DNA from: Niallia taxi
GTDB taxonomy: Bacteria; Bacillota; Bacilli; Bacillales; Cytobacillaceae
Length of the DNA stretch: 64,000 nt
Direction: 5' to 3'
NCBI RefSeq assembly: GCF_032818155.1
Contig: NZ_CP102589.1
Coordinates: 1,970,001 to 2,034,000 of the forward strand
Shown here: positions 26,853 through 35,182 of the stretch, one piece after another
Position numbering within the stretch: the stretch's first letter is position 1
Layout of the letters: every line of letters starts with the position of its first letter
Position numbers and translations under genes: made by a program
The notes under the pieces: generated by a model
What the model was told of the DNA's origin: nothing
The model's input: the letters and a program-made list of their open reading frames with translations, nothing else
The model's database searches: none

Positions 26853-27950
26853 TTAACCGTGGGACATGAGGCGCTTCATTGGCTCTTTGTTGTGCTCCTG
26901 TTCAGCACTTTCTAAATAAACAGCACTTTTCGGCACGGAAAATAATACATTTCTCTTTTCCAGAATACTAATAATTTGAAAATTAATGTCCTCTTTTGTT
27001 TGTAAATAGCCGAGATAATCAGTTGCCTTTGTAAAGAAATAAATTAATATGTCAGCACTAGTATCACTCACTGACTCAAAAGAAACGAGAATGGTTTCAG
27101 GATGTACATCCTGATGATGCTGCAGCAATGCTTTTATGTCTGAAATAGTCATATGTAATTTTTCTGTTTTTGTAAGAATATCTAGCTTTAAGTAAAAGGA
27201 GACTTGCCGTTTCCCCATTTTAGACCAATTGATAATCGGTTCGTTGGCAAGGGTAGAATTTGGCACAGTGACGAGGGCTTGTGCGAAGGTCCGCACCTTT
27301 GTACTGCGGAAGGTAATATCTTCAATCGTGCCTTCAACACTTGGAGTTTTAATCCAGTCACCGATCGTAAACGGTTTTTCTGTAATTAACACGATACCTC
27401 CAAAAAGGTTGCTGACCGTTTCCTTTGCTGCAAGGGCAAATGCAAGACCGCCTAGTCCAAGTCCAGCGATAAAGCCGTTTATGTTAAAGCCCCATTCCTG
27501 GGCAATAATGCTGAATCCGAACAGGAAGACTAGAGTTTTCAGCATTTTTGTCAAAAAAGGGATAATGATTTTATCAACATTAATATCCAGCTTTGTCATC
27601 AGCTTTGGAAATAGCAGTGTTGTCACATTGCTCAAATTAAACAAACCCCATGTTAATAATGCGATAAAGCATGAGCGGACAAGGCTTGATTCCCATGCTG
27701 CAGATACAGTTTGAAAGGGGAGAAACTGGAAAGCTAACTGCATGCCTATAACTACAAACACCCAGCGCATCGGTTTTTCAAAGGCGACAAGGACAGTGCT
27801 TGCTGCATGAATCTTTTTCGATTGTGTATAGGAAAGGACCAATGCAAACAAATGGCTGGTAAACCACTTTCGTAGTAATAGGCTTGTCGCAATAACAATT
27901 ATTGACAGCAGCAGACTTGCCCAAATGTTGGTGTCTAAAAAATCACTCAT
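26853..27950 (-). CDS. Small-conductance mechanosensitive channel family protein (MscS)
   Basis: The 365-residue protein has four N-terminal membrane helices and a pore-lining TM3 with FIAGLGLGGLAFALAAKETVSN (Gly/Ala packing). The MscS beta domain follows: GGIVLITEKPFTIGDWI, VEGTIEDITFRSTKVRTF and VTVPNSTLANEPIINWS. It should open on hypo-osmotic shock. AGAAGGAGTG lies before the ATG. Similar in length to B. subtilis YkuT-class channels rather than to the 286-residue E. coli MscS. Confidence 0.92.
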   Translation of the reverse strand: MSDFLDTNIWASLLLSIIVIATSLLLRKWFTSHLFALVLSYTQSKKIHAASTVLVAFEKPMRWVFVVIGMQLAFQFLPFQTVSAAWESSLVRSCFIALLTWGLFNLSNVTTLLFPKLMTKLDINVDKIIIPFLTKMLKTLVFLFGFSIIAQEWGFNINGFIAGLGLGGLAFALAAKETVSNLFGGIVLITEKPFTIGDWIKTPSVEGTIEDITFRSTKVRTFAQALVTVPNSTLANEPIINWSKMGKRQVSFYLKLDILTKTEKLHMTISDIKALLQHHQDVHPETILVSFESVSDTSADILIYFFTKATDYLGYLQTKEDINFQIISILEKRNVLFSVPKSAVYLESAEQEHNKEPMKRLMSHG

Positions 27951-28024
27951 AAATAATACACTCCTTCTAATAAAGTTGTCCTATCTGTACTATATTAGAA
28001 GGAGTAAGTAAGTATGCCTGCATG

Positions 28025-28058
28025 AAAAAAGCCTGAAGCGTATATGCTTCAAGCTTTC
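28025..28058 (-). terminator. Terminator of the GNAT gene
   Basis: Read on the minus strand: GAAAGCTTGAAGC-ATATAC-GCTTCAGGCTTTTTTC. Confidence 0.75.
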
Positions 28059-28061
28059 ATA

Positions 28062-28619
28062 TTAAGCCTCCATAAGACCATCTGCCTGGTCTATGGTTGA
28101 GCGCATTGTGTAAAGTGTGAAAACATCCTTTGGAACTTCAAATAATTCGTAGCTGACTCCGGTTTCTTCCTTGAGCTTTTCTACGATTGTTTTTCTGGTT
28201 TCATTGGCATGGACCGCATAAGGGAGTTTTTCTGCTGCTTTAATAGAACGAAGATTATGCTCTCTTATACGCATCAAGATACTGTTAATATTCAATTCAA
28301 AAAAGGTTTCCGAAAAAAACAGTTCCTTGGCTATTTTATTGTATCCTTTTCCGTGATATGGCTTGCCAATCCAGGTTCCTAAAAAGCCGATTCCGTCTTG
28401 TATATCATACAGATTGATTGTTCCAATCGGGTTATGCCATTCATCAAGAATGGTGCGAGAAATCAGTTCTCCTTTTTCTTCCGCTTCAATTGTTTGTTTT
28501 GTGACAAACAAATATTCTTCATAAGATGCTGCCTTTTGGCGAACAAATGGAAACACATCTGGATGCTTCATTAATTCATAAAGAACAGCACAATCTTCCA
28601 ATTCACGTTTTTTCAGCAT
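28062..28619 (-). CDS. GNAT-family acetyltransferase (RimJ/RimL-like)
   Basis: The 185-residue protein starts MLKKRELEDCAVLYELMKH and contains FLGTWIGKPYHGKGYNKIAK, the acetyl-CoA loop region, then HNLRSIKAAEKL, the typical RimJ-like motif B. The ATG at 28619 follows AAGGAGGGT. Substrate unknown. Its leader carries an unusual row of hairpins including a tRNA T-arm look-alike (see next entry). Confidence 0.82.
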   Translation of the reverse strand: MLKKRELEDCAVLYELMKHPDVFPFVRQKAASYEEYLFVTKQTIEAEEKGELISRTILDEWHNPIGTINLYDIQDGIGFLGTWIGKPYHGKGYNKIAKELFFSETFFELNINSILMRIREHNLRSIKAAEKLPYAVHANETRKTIVEKLKEETGVSYELFEVPKDVFTLYTMRSTIDQADGLMEA

Positions 28620-28641
28620 AAAAAATACCCTCCTTATACAT

Positions 28642-28740
28642 GAGGGCAGAAAACAACAGAATGACAAATACCGTTCCGCCCTCGAAATTTTTTATCAACT
28701 TGTAACTTGTAAAAAATTTCGGGGTGGGAATCGAACCCAC
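28642..28740 (-). promoter_or_regulatory. Structured leader with tRNA T-arm-like hairpin upstream of the GNAT gene
   Basis: On the minus strand, 5' to 3': GTGGG-TTCGATT-CCCAC (28740-28724), exactly a tRNA T arm. Then an 11-bp perfect inverted repeat CGAAATTTTTT / AAAAAATTTCG (28721-28683) with a 17-nt loop. Then GAGGGC/GCCCTC (28683-28642), immediately before the GNAT ribosome binding site. The rest of a tRNA (D arm, anticodon arm, 5' acceptor strand) is missing, so this is not a functional tRNA gene. Confidence 0.5.
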
Positions 28741-28878
28741 TAGAACCGTAAAGGTGGCGCACCATTTGCCTTCCCTATATTTTATTTATTGTTTTCCTGC
28801 AATAATGTCGTACTGCTTATATTGTACAAAAAAAATTTTAAAAATCCTATAGGTAAATGTAAGGTTATTGTAAAGTCT

Positions 28879-29469
28879 TTATTTATTTTTTTTGCGGATT
28901 TGAAGAAGTATATACGCACCAAGCAATAAGACTGCTGCAATGATAATAGGTGTGATGTACGGCTTAGCATATGTCTCTATATTCTCCCAGTGGTCGCCAA
29001 GTCTCATTCCCAGCAGTAAAAACAGAACTGTCCATGGAATGATTGCCGCAGTTGTATACAAAGTAAACTGCCCAATCGGCATTCTGGCAAGTCCAGCCGG
29101 AATGGAAATAGCATGTCTTACTACAGGAATAAACCGGGCAAGGAAAATCATGCCTGTCCCGTACTTAAGAAACCATTTTTCGGAAGCATCCACATGAGAG
29201 CTTTTGATTAAGATGTACTTTCCATATTTGTCAATAAAAGGTCTTCCGCCGTAAAGTGCAATCCAATATAAAAATAGCTGGGCAATCGTCCCGCCAATGA
29301 CACCAGCAAGTAGGGCGCCGAAAAAATTTATATGGCCGGTATGGATTAAATACCCTCCATAGCTTAGCACGATTTCACTTGGAATTACTTCGACCATCAG
29401 CCCCAATGCTATACCCATATAGCCTAAGGATGATAAAAATTCAAAAATTGTATGTACTAATTCTGACAC
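28879..29469 (-). CDS. DedA-family membrane protein
   Basis: The 196-residue protein shows DedA features: VIPSEIVLSYGGYLIHTGH in the first half, FLARFIPVVRHAISIPAGLARM (the conserved F-x-R-x-x-P-x-x-R segment) and C-terminal membrane helices. Recent work links the family to phospholipid (undecaprenyl-phosphate or PE) translocation across membranes. GTG start with GGGAGAGATG upstream. Same strand as the GNAT gene but separated from it by 260 bp. Confidence 0.9.
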   Translation of the reverse strand: MSELVHTIFEFLSSLGYMGIALGLMVEVIPSEIVLSYGGYLIHTGHINFFGALLAGVIGGTIAQLFLYWIALYGGRPFIDKYGKYILIKSSHVDASEKWFLKYGTGMIFLARFIPVVRHAISIPAGLARMPIGQFTLYTTAAIIPWTVLFLLLGMRLGDHWENIETYAKPYITPIIIAAVLLLGAYILLQIRKKNK

Positions 29470-29725
29470 TTACATCTCTCCCGCGTAATGTAATTATTTG
29501 TATTTTCTATAAAGAATAGTCAATCATAAGTATACATGACCAATGGACAAAATTGAAATAAGAAAATAAAATGAGTTTTTAATAGATAATCATAAAAGGA
29601 ATTCTAAATTATTTCCCTTAAATTTCACTTAAAACGAAAAAAGAGCAAAAAAAACTGAAACATATTAACAATATGCTCGTATATAATAAAGACAAATAAT
29701 TTAAAACCTATAGAGGGAGGACATA

Positions 29726-30061
29726 ATGACTTACCATAAAGAAGTACACCAAGATGAAAGACTATTTGCAATGCTCATTTATGTATTAAGCTTTTTTACA
29801 GCATTTATCGGCCCATTAGTCGTTTATTTAATAAAAAGTGATTCACCATTTGTTAAGTATCATGGCAAAGAATATTTTAATTTCCTTATATCTTATGCTA
29901 TATACGGAGCCATAAGCTGGTTGCTGGTATTTGTGCTTATCGGTTTTGTTTTGATGCCGCTTGTCGGAATTGCTGCATTTGTATTTACGCTTATTGCTGC
30001 AATCAGAGCATACGAGGGTGTTGAATACCGAATTCCATTCATTATCCGTATTATAAGATAG
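29726..30061 (+). CDS. DUF4870 (Tic20-like) membrane protein
   Basis: The 111-residue protein has the family pattern: DERLFAMLIYVLSFFTAFIGPL, then SPFVKYHGKEYFNFLISYAIY and a C-terminal IAAFVFTLIAAIRAYEGVEYRIP. That gives about three to four membrane segments. Function unknown. GGGAGG before the ATG. Confidence 0.85.
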   Translation: MTYHKEVHQDERLFAMLIYVLSFFTAFIGPLVVYLIKSDSPFVKYHGKEYFNFLISYAIYGAISWLLVFVLIGFVLMPLVGIAAFVFTLIAAIRAYEGVEYRIPFIIRIIR

Positions 30062-30072
30062 TACTGAGATGC

Positions 30073-30108
30073 AAAAAGACTCGTTCGTAATGAACAGAGT
30101 CTTTTTTT
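30073..30108 (+). terminator. Terminator after the DUF4870 gene
   Basis: AAAAGACTC-(GTTC-GTAAT-GAAC)-GAGTCTTTT with T run. The tail overlaps the next promoter. Confidence 0.85.
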
Positions 30109-30135
30109 GTCTTTTGTCGAAAAAATCGTTATGAT
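30107..30135 (+). promoter_or_regulatory. Promoter of the patatin-like gene
   Basis: TTGTCT (30107-30112), 17 bp, TATGAT (30130-30135). Confidence 0.55.
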
Positions 30136-30171
30136 AGATTGGAATGAAGGCAAGAGAAAGAAGGATTGAAA

Positions 30172-31026
30172 ATGAAAGAAAAGGTAGGATTAGTGCTAGA
30201 GGGTGGAGGTATGCGAGGTGTGTATACAGCAGGTGCCCTTGAGTGCTTTTTAGAACATGAGGTGTATTTCCCATATGTGATTGGTGTTTCGGCAGGAGCC
30301 AGTTATGGAGCATCTTATCTTTCAAAGCAAGCTGGCAGGAATAAAAGAGTTAGTTTGGATTTTGTTACAGATCCCCGCTATATGTCTTGGCGAAACTTTC
30401 GGCAAACAGGGCAGTTTTTTGGGATGGATTTCATTTACAATCAAATCCCAAATACGATGGTTCCATTTGATTATAATGCCTTTTATGAAAATGAAGCAGA
30501 ATTTAAGATAGGGGCAACTGATATTCAAACAGGCGAAAGTGTCTTTTTTGGTAAGCAGGATTATAAAGAGGAGCTGCTGAAGGCGTTAGAAGCATCGAGT
30601 TCTTTGCCATTTTTGGCACCGATTGTAGATTTTAAAGGTAAAAAGCTGATGGACGGGGGCATTGCTGATCCTATCCCTCTTAAGAAGGCGGTAGAGGATG
30701 GTTTCACAAAAAATGTTGTCATTTTGACAAGGAATTTCGGTTATCGTAAATCAAAATCGCGGTTTTCCTTTTTTGTAAAACGCAAGTACCCTCAATTTTC
30801 CGGATTGCAACAAGCTATGCAAGCAAGATATAAATATTATAATGAAACACTTGAATATATTGAACAAGAAGAACGGAATGGAAACATACTTGTCATAAGA
30901 CCACAGGAAAAATTGATTGTTGGACGAATGGAAAGAAATCCTCAAAAGCTCGAAAATTTGTATATGCAAGGCTATCGTGATGCAAAAGCGGCACTTGTGC
31001 AGATGAAAGAGCATGAATATATGTAA
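30172..31026 (+). CDS. Patatin-like phospholipase family protein
   Basis: The 284-residue protein has the oxyanion-hole motif EGGGMRGVYTAG, the nucleophile motif GVSAG (Ser near residue 42) and the catalytic Asp in MDGGIADPIP. It should be a cytoplasmic Ser-Asp dyad lipid acyl hydrolase. The bacterial function is usually undefined. The ATG at 30172 is preferred; the TTG at 30166 overlaps the AAGAAGGA site. Confidence 0.92.
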   Translation: MKEKVGLVLEGGGMRGVYTAGALECFLEHEVYFPYVIGVSAGASYGASYLSKQAGRNKRVSLDFVTDPRYMSWRNFRQTGQFFGMDFIYNQIPNTMVPFDYNAFYENEAEFKIGATDIQTGESVFFGKQDYKEELLKALEASSSLPFLAPIVDFKGKKLMDGGIADPIPLKKAVEDGFTKNVVILTRNFGYRKSKSRFSFFVKRKYPQFSGLQQAMQARYKYYNETLEYIEQEERNGNILVIRPQEKLIVGRMERNPQKLENLYMQGYRDAKAALVQMKEHEYM

Positions 31027-31033
31027 AGATACC

Positions 31034-31070
31034 AAATCCCAATTGATGTATACCAATTGGGATTTGTTTT
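31034..31070. terminator. Bidirectional terminator
   Basis: AAATCCCAATTG-ATGTATAC-CAATTGGGATTTGTTTT lies between convergent genes. Confidence 0.88.
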
Positions 31071-31090
31071 ATGTCCAACCATAAAATCTA

Positions 31091-31654
31091 TTAATATCCA
31101 AGAACCTTCATTTTGCCTATAGCCAAAAATTCTCGCAAAGTTAACGAGACTTTCACTGAGTTCGGTGTTTTAGCTGCAAGAGGATAGGCGCGTATCCCAA
31201 TTTTTTCAGAGATAGTAATTGCCCTGTAAAGGTGGAAATCACTTGTTGCGATAATTGCTTCCTTAATGTCATATATGTCTTTACTGTTTTGCAGGTTTTC
31301 AATTGTGGAAGTAGAAGTATCCTCCATAAGTATCATTTCTTCTGGAACTTTCTTTTCAAGAAGATAGTTTTTGAGTGCAGCAGCCTCTGAGATATTTTCG
31401 CCCTCACCTTTGCCGCCAGATACAATAATTTTAGACTGTTTATTATTATTCCAATAAGAGAGGGCAGCATCAGCACGGTTTTTTAGCACCTTTGATAATG
31501 TTTCGCCTTCTACTTTAGCCCCAAGGATAATTATGTAAGGTATTCCGTCTGGTGGTGTGGTAGAGGCGGTTCTTTTCATTTTTACATAGTAAAAGGATGT
31601 GCAAGCTATCATTACCACAGTAAATGTGAGGATAGCTAATTTTACTTTTTTCAA
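31091..31654 (-). CDS. YdcF-family (DUF218) protein with N-terminal membrane anchor
   Basis: The 187-residue protein has a signal-anchor helix (about residues 6-23), then the DUF218 fold: YIIILGAKVEG, the glycine-rich KIIVSGGKGEGE, ED.S.ST.EN and IATSDFHLYRA. These residues form the conserved pocket seen in E. coli SanA/YdcF. TTG start with GGAGTGAT upstream. Envelope-integrity functions have been reported for relatives, but the substrate is unknown. Confidence 0.88.
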   Translation of the reverse strand: MKKVKLAILTFTVVMIACTSFYYVKMKRTASTTPPDGIPYIIILGAKVEGETLSKVLKNRADAALSYWNNNKQSKIIVSGGKGEGENISEAAALKNYLLEKKVPEEMILMEDTSTSTIENLQNSKDIYDIKEAIIATSDFHLYRAITISEKIGIRAYPLAAKTPNSVKVSLTLREFLAIGKMKVLGY

Positions 31655-31748
31655 AAAATATCACTCCAATCAATCATAGATGATAATGGCTGCTAATAGA
31701 ATATAGAATACTAGATTATGTTTAAAAAATCAGTAAGGAGCCATGTTC

Positions 31749-32537
31749 GTGATGAATATCGAAAAATACTACAGACAATCAGCAACTGCTTATCTTAACG
31801 CAAGCCTTATCAGCTGCCTTCCAGTCATCTTTTTTCTGGCCATGTTTTTAAGTATTAAGCTGAATCGTCTCTTTCTTTTGTTAATCATACCCTTTTGTTT
31901 ATACAGTATAACAGCATTTGTCTCGTACTTGCTTCAGAAACGGCGATGTGAGAGGCTTGCGAATACTTTCGAAGAGACAAAGGTGAAGTCTCTCCTTCAA
32001 TCTCGGACAGTTCTTTTGTCTTTTTTGCCAGCACCATCCTTAAGAATGCTTATATTTGACGGCGAGGGCATCGTACTCGGAGAAATTAGGGATGAAAAGT
32101 TTGCTTTGATCAGGTGGTATTTGCCATCATTTTTAGACGGATTACGGTCAAAAAAATATGGCTTCTATAACGGGGAAAATATGCTTCAATATCAATTTAC
32201 AATGCGAAAACATTCGATAGAGATTCGGAATAGAAAAAATCAGCTTATCAGTAAAATGGATGAAAAGAAAACAGACAAAGCTGTGCAAACTAGTTATAGA
32301 TATGATGATAAGCAGCTTGTTTTAAAAAGGTCCCTTGCATTTACTGATTATTGCCTTGAGAAGGAAGGCGGCTTAATAATGGCCAATGTGAAAAAAGGCT
32401 GGATGCCAAAGGATTGGCAAAAGCGTTTTTTAGACCCAAACCATCCAGTTCTTTCTATCCATCATTCTGCAGCAAATAAAGATATAATTCATATTTATGC
32501 AATTTTGGCAAAAATATTTGCTTATAAGGACCATTAA
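31749..32537 (+). CDS. Conserved hypothetical protein with two N-terminal membrane helices
   Basis: The product has hydrophobic segments at about residues 18-34 and 38-60. A soluble domain of alternating strands follows (MLIFDGEGIVLGEIRDEK, LQYQFTMRKHSIEIRNRKN, LVLKRSLAFTDYCLEKEG). That layout is reminiscent of a tubby/scramblase-like barrel. The start is uncertain: TAAGGAG (31734-31740) best fits GTG 31749 or ATG 31752, while ATG 31743 is too close. I do not recognise the family. A 344-bp repeat begins 9 bp after the stop. Confidence 0.55.
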   Translation: MMNIEKYYRQSATAYLNASLISCLPVIFFLAMFLSIKLNRLFLLLIIPFCLYSITAFVSYLLQKRRCERLANTFEETKVKSLLQSRTVLLSFLPAPSLRMLIFDGEGIVLGEIRDEKFALIRWYLPSFLDGLRSKKYGFYNGENMLQYQFTMRKHSIEIRNRKNQLISKMDEKKTDKAVQTSYRYDDKQLVLKRSLAFTDYCLEKEGGLIMANVKKGWMPKDWQKRFLDPNHPVLSIHHSAANKDIIHIYAILAKIFAYKDH

Positions 32538-32545
32538 AGAAAAAG

Positions 32546-32889
32546 AGGCTGGGACATAAGTATGTGAACCAGCGTAAATACCGAACTATTTAATCACTAT
32601 TGTAAATAGTTCGGTTTTTTTGTTTTTAGTTTTAATACAATAATTAGAAAACTTAGTGGAATGGAGCGGAGGCCACTCGACTACTAAGGGAAATAGAGGA
32701 CGCTTTAGACCCCGCAGGCGAAGACGAGGAGGCTCAGCTTCCTACCCGCGGAAAGCGAGTGGGTGCAGCGCAATGAAACGAAATAACTTTAACTCAACAT
32801 TCTATTTAGACCCAACCTTCATTTTTCAAATTTAGTTGTAATTTTATTATTCGTGTTTAGAAAGGTTATCTTTTGATTTGTCCCAGCCT
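32546..32889. repeat. MITE-like dispersed repeat with terminal inverted repeats and internal terminator (copy 1)
   Basis: The element is bounded by AGGCTGGGACA (32546-32556) and its inverse TGTCCCAGCCT (32879-32889), with TTAA just outside both ends. Inside are a terminator hairpin (32581-32621), an AT-rich spacer, a GC-rich core (32655-32780) with GGAATGGAGCGGAGGC and GCGGAAAGCGAGTGGG, and an AT-rich tail. There is no ORF. A related copy lies at 57215-57375. Cores like this are scattered through Bacillaceae genomes as I recall. Confidence 0.75.
32581..32621 (+). terminator. Terminator hairpin carried by the repeat
   Basis: CCGAACTATTT-loop-AAATAGTTCGG plus seven T. It serves as the 3' end of the preceding gene. 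Confidence 0.88.
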
Positions 32890-32905
32890 TTTAATCACAC
32901 CTGCG

Positions 32906-34141
32906 TTATTCGTATTTTTTAAGCAATATAGCTGAATTATGGCCGCCAAATCCGAATGAATTGGAAAGACCGATGGACATCACTTTTTCTCTAGCTGTGT
33001 TTGCAACATAATCCAAGTCACAATCTGCATCTGGGTTTCGCAAATTGATGGTTGGGGGAATAAGCTGGTGCTGAAGAGTTTTGGCGAGGGCAATGGCTTC
33101 TGCTCCACCTGCTGCACCAAGCATATGCCCAAGCATTGATTTATTCGCAGTTACTGGAATTCGATGGGCATCTGCACCAAACAGCTTCTTGATTGCGAGT
33201 GTTTCTGACATGTCGCCAACCTTCGTGCTCGTTGCATGTGCACTGATTACATCAACGTCATCAGTTGTAATGCTTGCTTTGCGCAACGCATTTTTCATTG
33301 CTGTATATGCTCCAATTCCTTCTGGATGAGAAGCAACCATATGATAGGCATCAGAGCTTGCACCATAGCCGATTACTTCACAAATAATTGGCGCATTGCG
33401 ACTTAATGCATGTTCTAAAGATTCTAGCACTAATATTCCAGAACCTTCACTCATAACGAATCCATCCCGCTCTTCATCAAAGGGACGACTTGCAAGCTCA
33501 GGCTCGTTATTTCTTGATGATAATGCTCTTGCATTTGCAAAGCTAGCAACAGATAATCGGGAAATTGCGGCTTCTGCGCCCCCAGCAAACATGATGTCAG
33601 CATCATCATTTCGAATCGCGTTAAATGCTTCTCCAATAGATGTATTTCCAATGGAACAGGCAGTTACAGGCGAAAGGGAAGGACCTAAGGCACCAAGCCT
33701 TATACTTATCTGTGCTGCCGCTGCATTTGAAATCATCATCGGCACTAAATTTGGACTGACCCTATTTGGACCTCTGTCCTTTAATATATTCACATTATCA
33801 ATAAGAGTATTCAGGCCGCCGATTCCTGACCCGACATAAACGCCCATTCTTTCCTTATCAATCTTTTCTAGGTTTAATTGTGAAGCAGCTAACGCTTCTT
33901 CTGCAGCTGCTAATGCAAACTGTGCAAAGCGATCTAGTTTTTTAGCTTCCTTCGTTCCCCATCTTCCTTCAGCATCTAAATTTATAACACTTCCAGCAAT
34001 TTTTGTTTTTAAATCAGATACATCAAATTGTTCAATTTTGCTTATGCCTGATTTTCCACTAGAGAGATTTTCCCAAAATTGATTCACATCATTTCCAAGT
34101 GGGGAGATAACACCCATTCCTGTGACAACGACTCTTTTCAT
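32906..34141 (-). CDS. fabF: Beta-ketoacyl-ACP synthase II (stand-alone FabF paralogue)
   Basis: This is a condensing enzyme of fatty-acid elongation. The 411-residue thiolase fold has catalytic C162 in VTACSIGNTSIG, the first His in SAHATSTKVGD and the second in NKSMLGHMLGAAGG. GGAGG precedes the ATG. The main Bacillus fabF sits in fabHA-fabF. This copy is alone and divergent from a regulator whose sensor family has been seen to bind fatty acid, so it may be an alternative, inducible KAS II for membrane adaptation. That role is inference. Confidence 0.88.
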   Translation of the reverse strand: MKRVVVTGMGVISPLGNDVNQFWENLSSGKSGISKIEQFDVSDLKTKIAGSVINLDAEGRWGTKEAKKLDRFAQFALAAAEEALAASQLNLEKIDKERMGVYVGSGIGGLNTLIDNVNILKDRGPNRVSPNLVPMMISNAAAAQISIRLGALGPSLSPVTACSIGNTSIGEAFNAIRNDDADIMFAGGAEAAISRLSVASFANARALSSRNNEPELASRPFDEERDGFVMSEGSGILVLESLEHALSRNAPIICEVIGYGASSDAYHMVASHPEGIGAYTAMKNALRKASITTDDVDVISAHATSTKVGDMSETLAIKKLFGADAHRIPVTANKSMLGHMLGAAGGAEAIALAKTLQHQLIPPTINLRNPDADCDLDYVANTAREKVMSIGLSNSFGFGGHNSAILLKKYE

Positions 34142-34189
34142 CTTTGCATTCCTCCAAAAGCTTGTTTTTTTATCTATTTTATCGTTTAC

Positions 34190-34225
34190 TTATCCTATTA
34201 CAAGTTGTAGTTTATCCTATTATAA
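34190..34225. promoter_or_regulatory. Direct-repeat operator candidate between fabF and the XRE regulator
   Basis: TTATCCTATTACAA (34190-34203) and TTATCCTATTATAA (34212-34225) are spaced 22 bp start to start, two helical turns. The pair sits in the divergent intergenic region, the natural place for binding by the adjacent regulator. Confidence 0.5.
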
Positions 34226-34257
34226 ATACTACTATCTTAATGAGGAGTTAAATGATT

Positions 34258-35091
34258 ATGAATGATGAGATAAGACTTCGTGCACTGTCAGAGTTTTTGA
34301 AAACGAAACGCTCAAAGCTGCAGCCGCAGATGGTTGGGCTACCTACTGGAGGGAGAAGGCGGACACTTGGGCTACGCAGAGAAGAGGTGGCACAGCTAGC
34401 AGGGGTCAGCACAACATGGTACACATGGCTTGAGCAAGGCAGAGATATTAAAGTGTCGATTTCCGTATTAGAAGCAGTTTCAGACGCTTTAAGATTGAGT
34501 AAGGACGAAAAAAAATATGTATTTGGACTGGCCTTTGAGGAAGCGCATAATACAGAAATTACTTTAGAAGAGGGAGAATTAATCACACCTTCTTTAGAAA
34601 AAATTCTAAAGGAGCTTAAATACTGTCCGACAATTATTACAGATAGAAGATGCTTTATCGTTGGCTGGAACGAAGCGGCAGCACAAGTATTCCTGAACTT
34701 CGACCTGCTGCCTTTAGAGAATCGGAACTTGATTGAGCTTTTGTTTGCCAGAAAAGAATTAAAGGCTCTTGCTGTTAACTGGGAGCATTTCGTTCAAGGT
34801 TTTCTATCCATTTTCCGCACTTATTTAGGCCAGTATATGGCAGATGATTGGTATTCACACTTTATTCAACAAATGGGAGATAAGTATCCTGATTTCCAAA
34901 AGATGTGGAAGGAAAGTGAGGTTAGCTCTGCACCAGAAGTTATGATTGAATTTCGACATTCAAAAGCTGGAAAAATGCTTTACAATTTGTCATCTCTGCA
35001 GGTTCATGGTGTGAATGATTTAAGATGCAGCATTTATACACCAGTTGACGGTACAGAAACAGAAGAGAAATTAAAGCAGCTTATTAAATAG
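34258..35091 (+). CDS. XRE-family regulator with MmyB-like ligand-binding domain
   Basis: An N-terminal HTH (LGLRREEVAQLAGVSTTWYTWLEQGRD) is followed from about residue 105 by the MmyB-type PAS-like domain, with YCPTIITDRRCFIVGWNEAA and SKAGKMLYNLSSLQVHGV. A characterised family member bound a fatty acid in its PAS-like pocket, which would fit the divergent fabF. Both ATG 34252 and ATG 34258 are possible; GAGGAG (34242-34247) suits the second better. Confidence 0.88.
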   Translation: MNDEIRLRALSEFLKTKRSKLQPQMVGLPTGGRRRTLGLRREEVAQLAGVSTTWYTWLEQGRDIKVSISVLEAVSDALRLSKDEKKYVFGLAFEEAHNTEITLEEGELITPSLEKILKELKYCPTIITDRRCFIVGWNEAAAQVFLNFDLLPLENRNLIELLFARKELKALAVNWEHFVQGFLSIFRTYLGQYMADDWYSHFIQQMGDKYPDFQKMWKESEVSSAPEVMIEFRHSKAGKMLYNLSSLQVHGVNDLRCSIYTPVDGTETEEKLKQLIK

Positions 35092-35182
35092 CAGCAAAAA
35101 AACGCATTGTGCAATAAAATGCCTTCATATAAAATGAAAGTAAAAGAAAGTAAAAGAAAAGGATAGAATAGGTGAATGCATC

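Noticed and set aside
28642..28690. T-box antiterminator (GAGGGCGGAACGG on the minus strand)
   Set aside because: The 14-nt T-box sequence is only partly matched. There is no specifier stem I, and a GNAT gene is not a T-box target.
28700..28790. A tRNA gene on the minus strand
   Set aside because: Only the T arm is present. No 5' acceptor strand pairs with CCCGAAA, and no D or anticodon arm fits.
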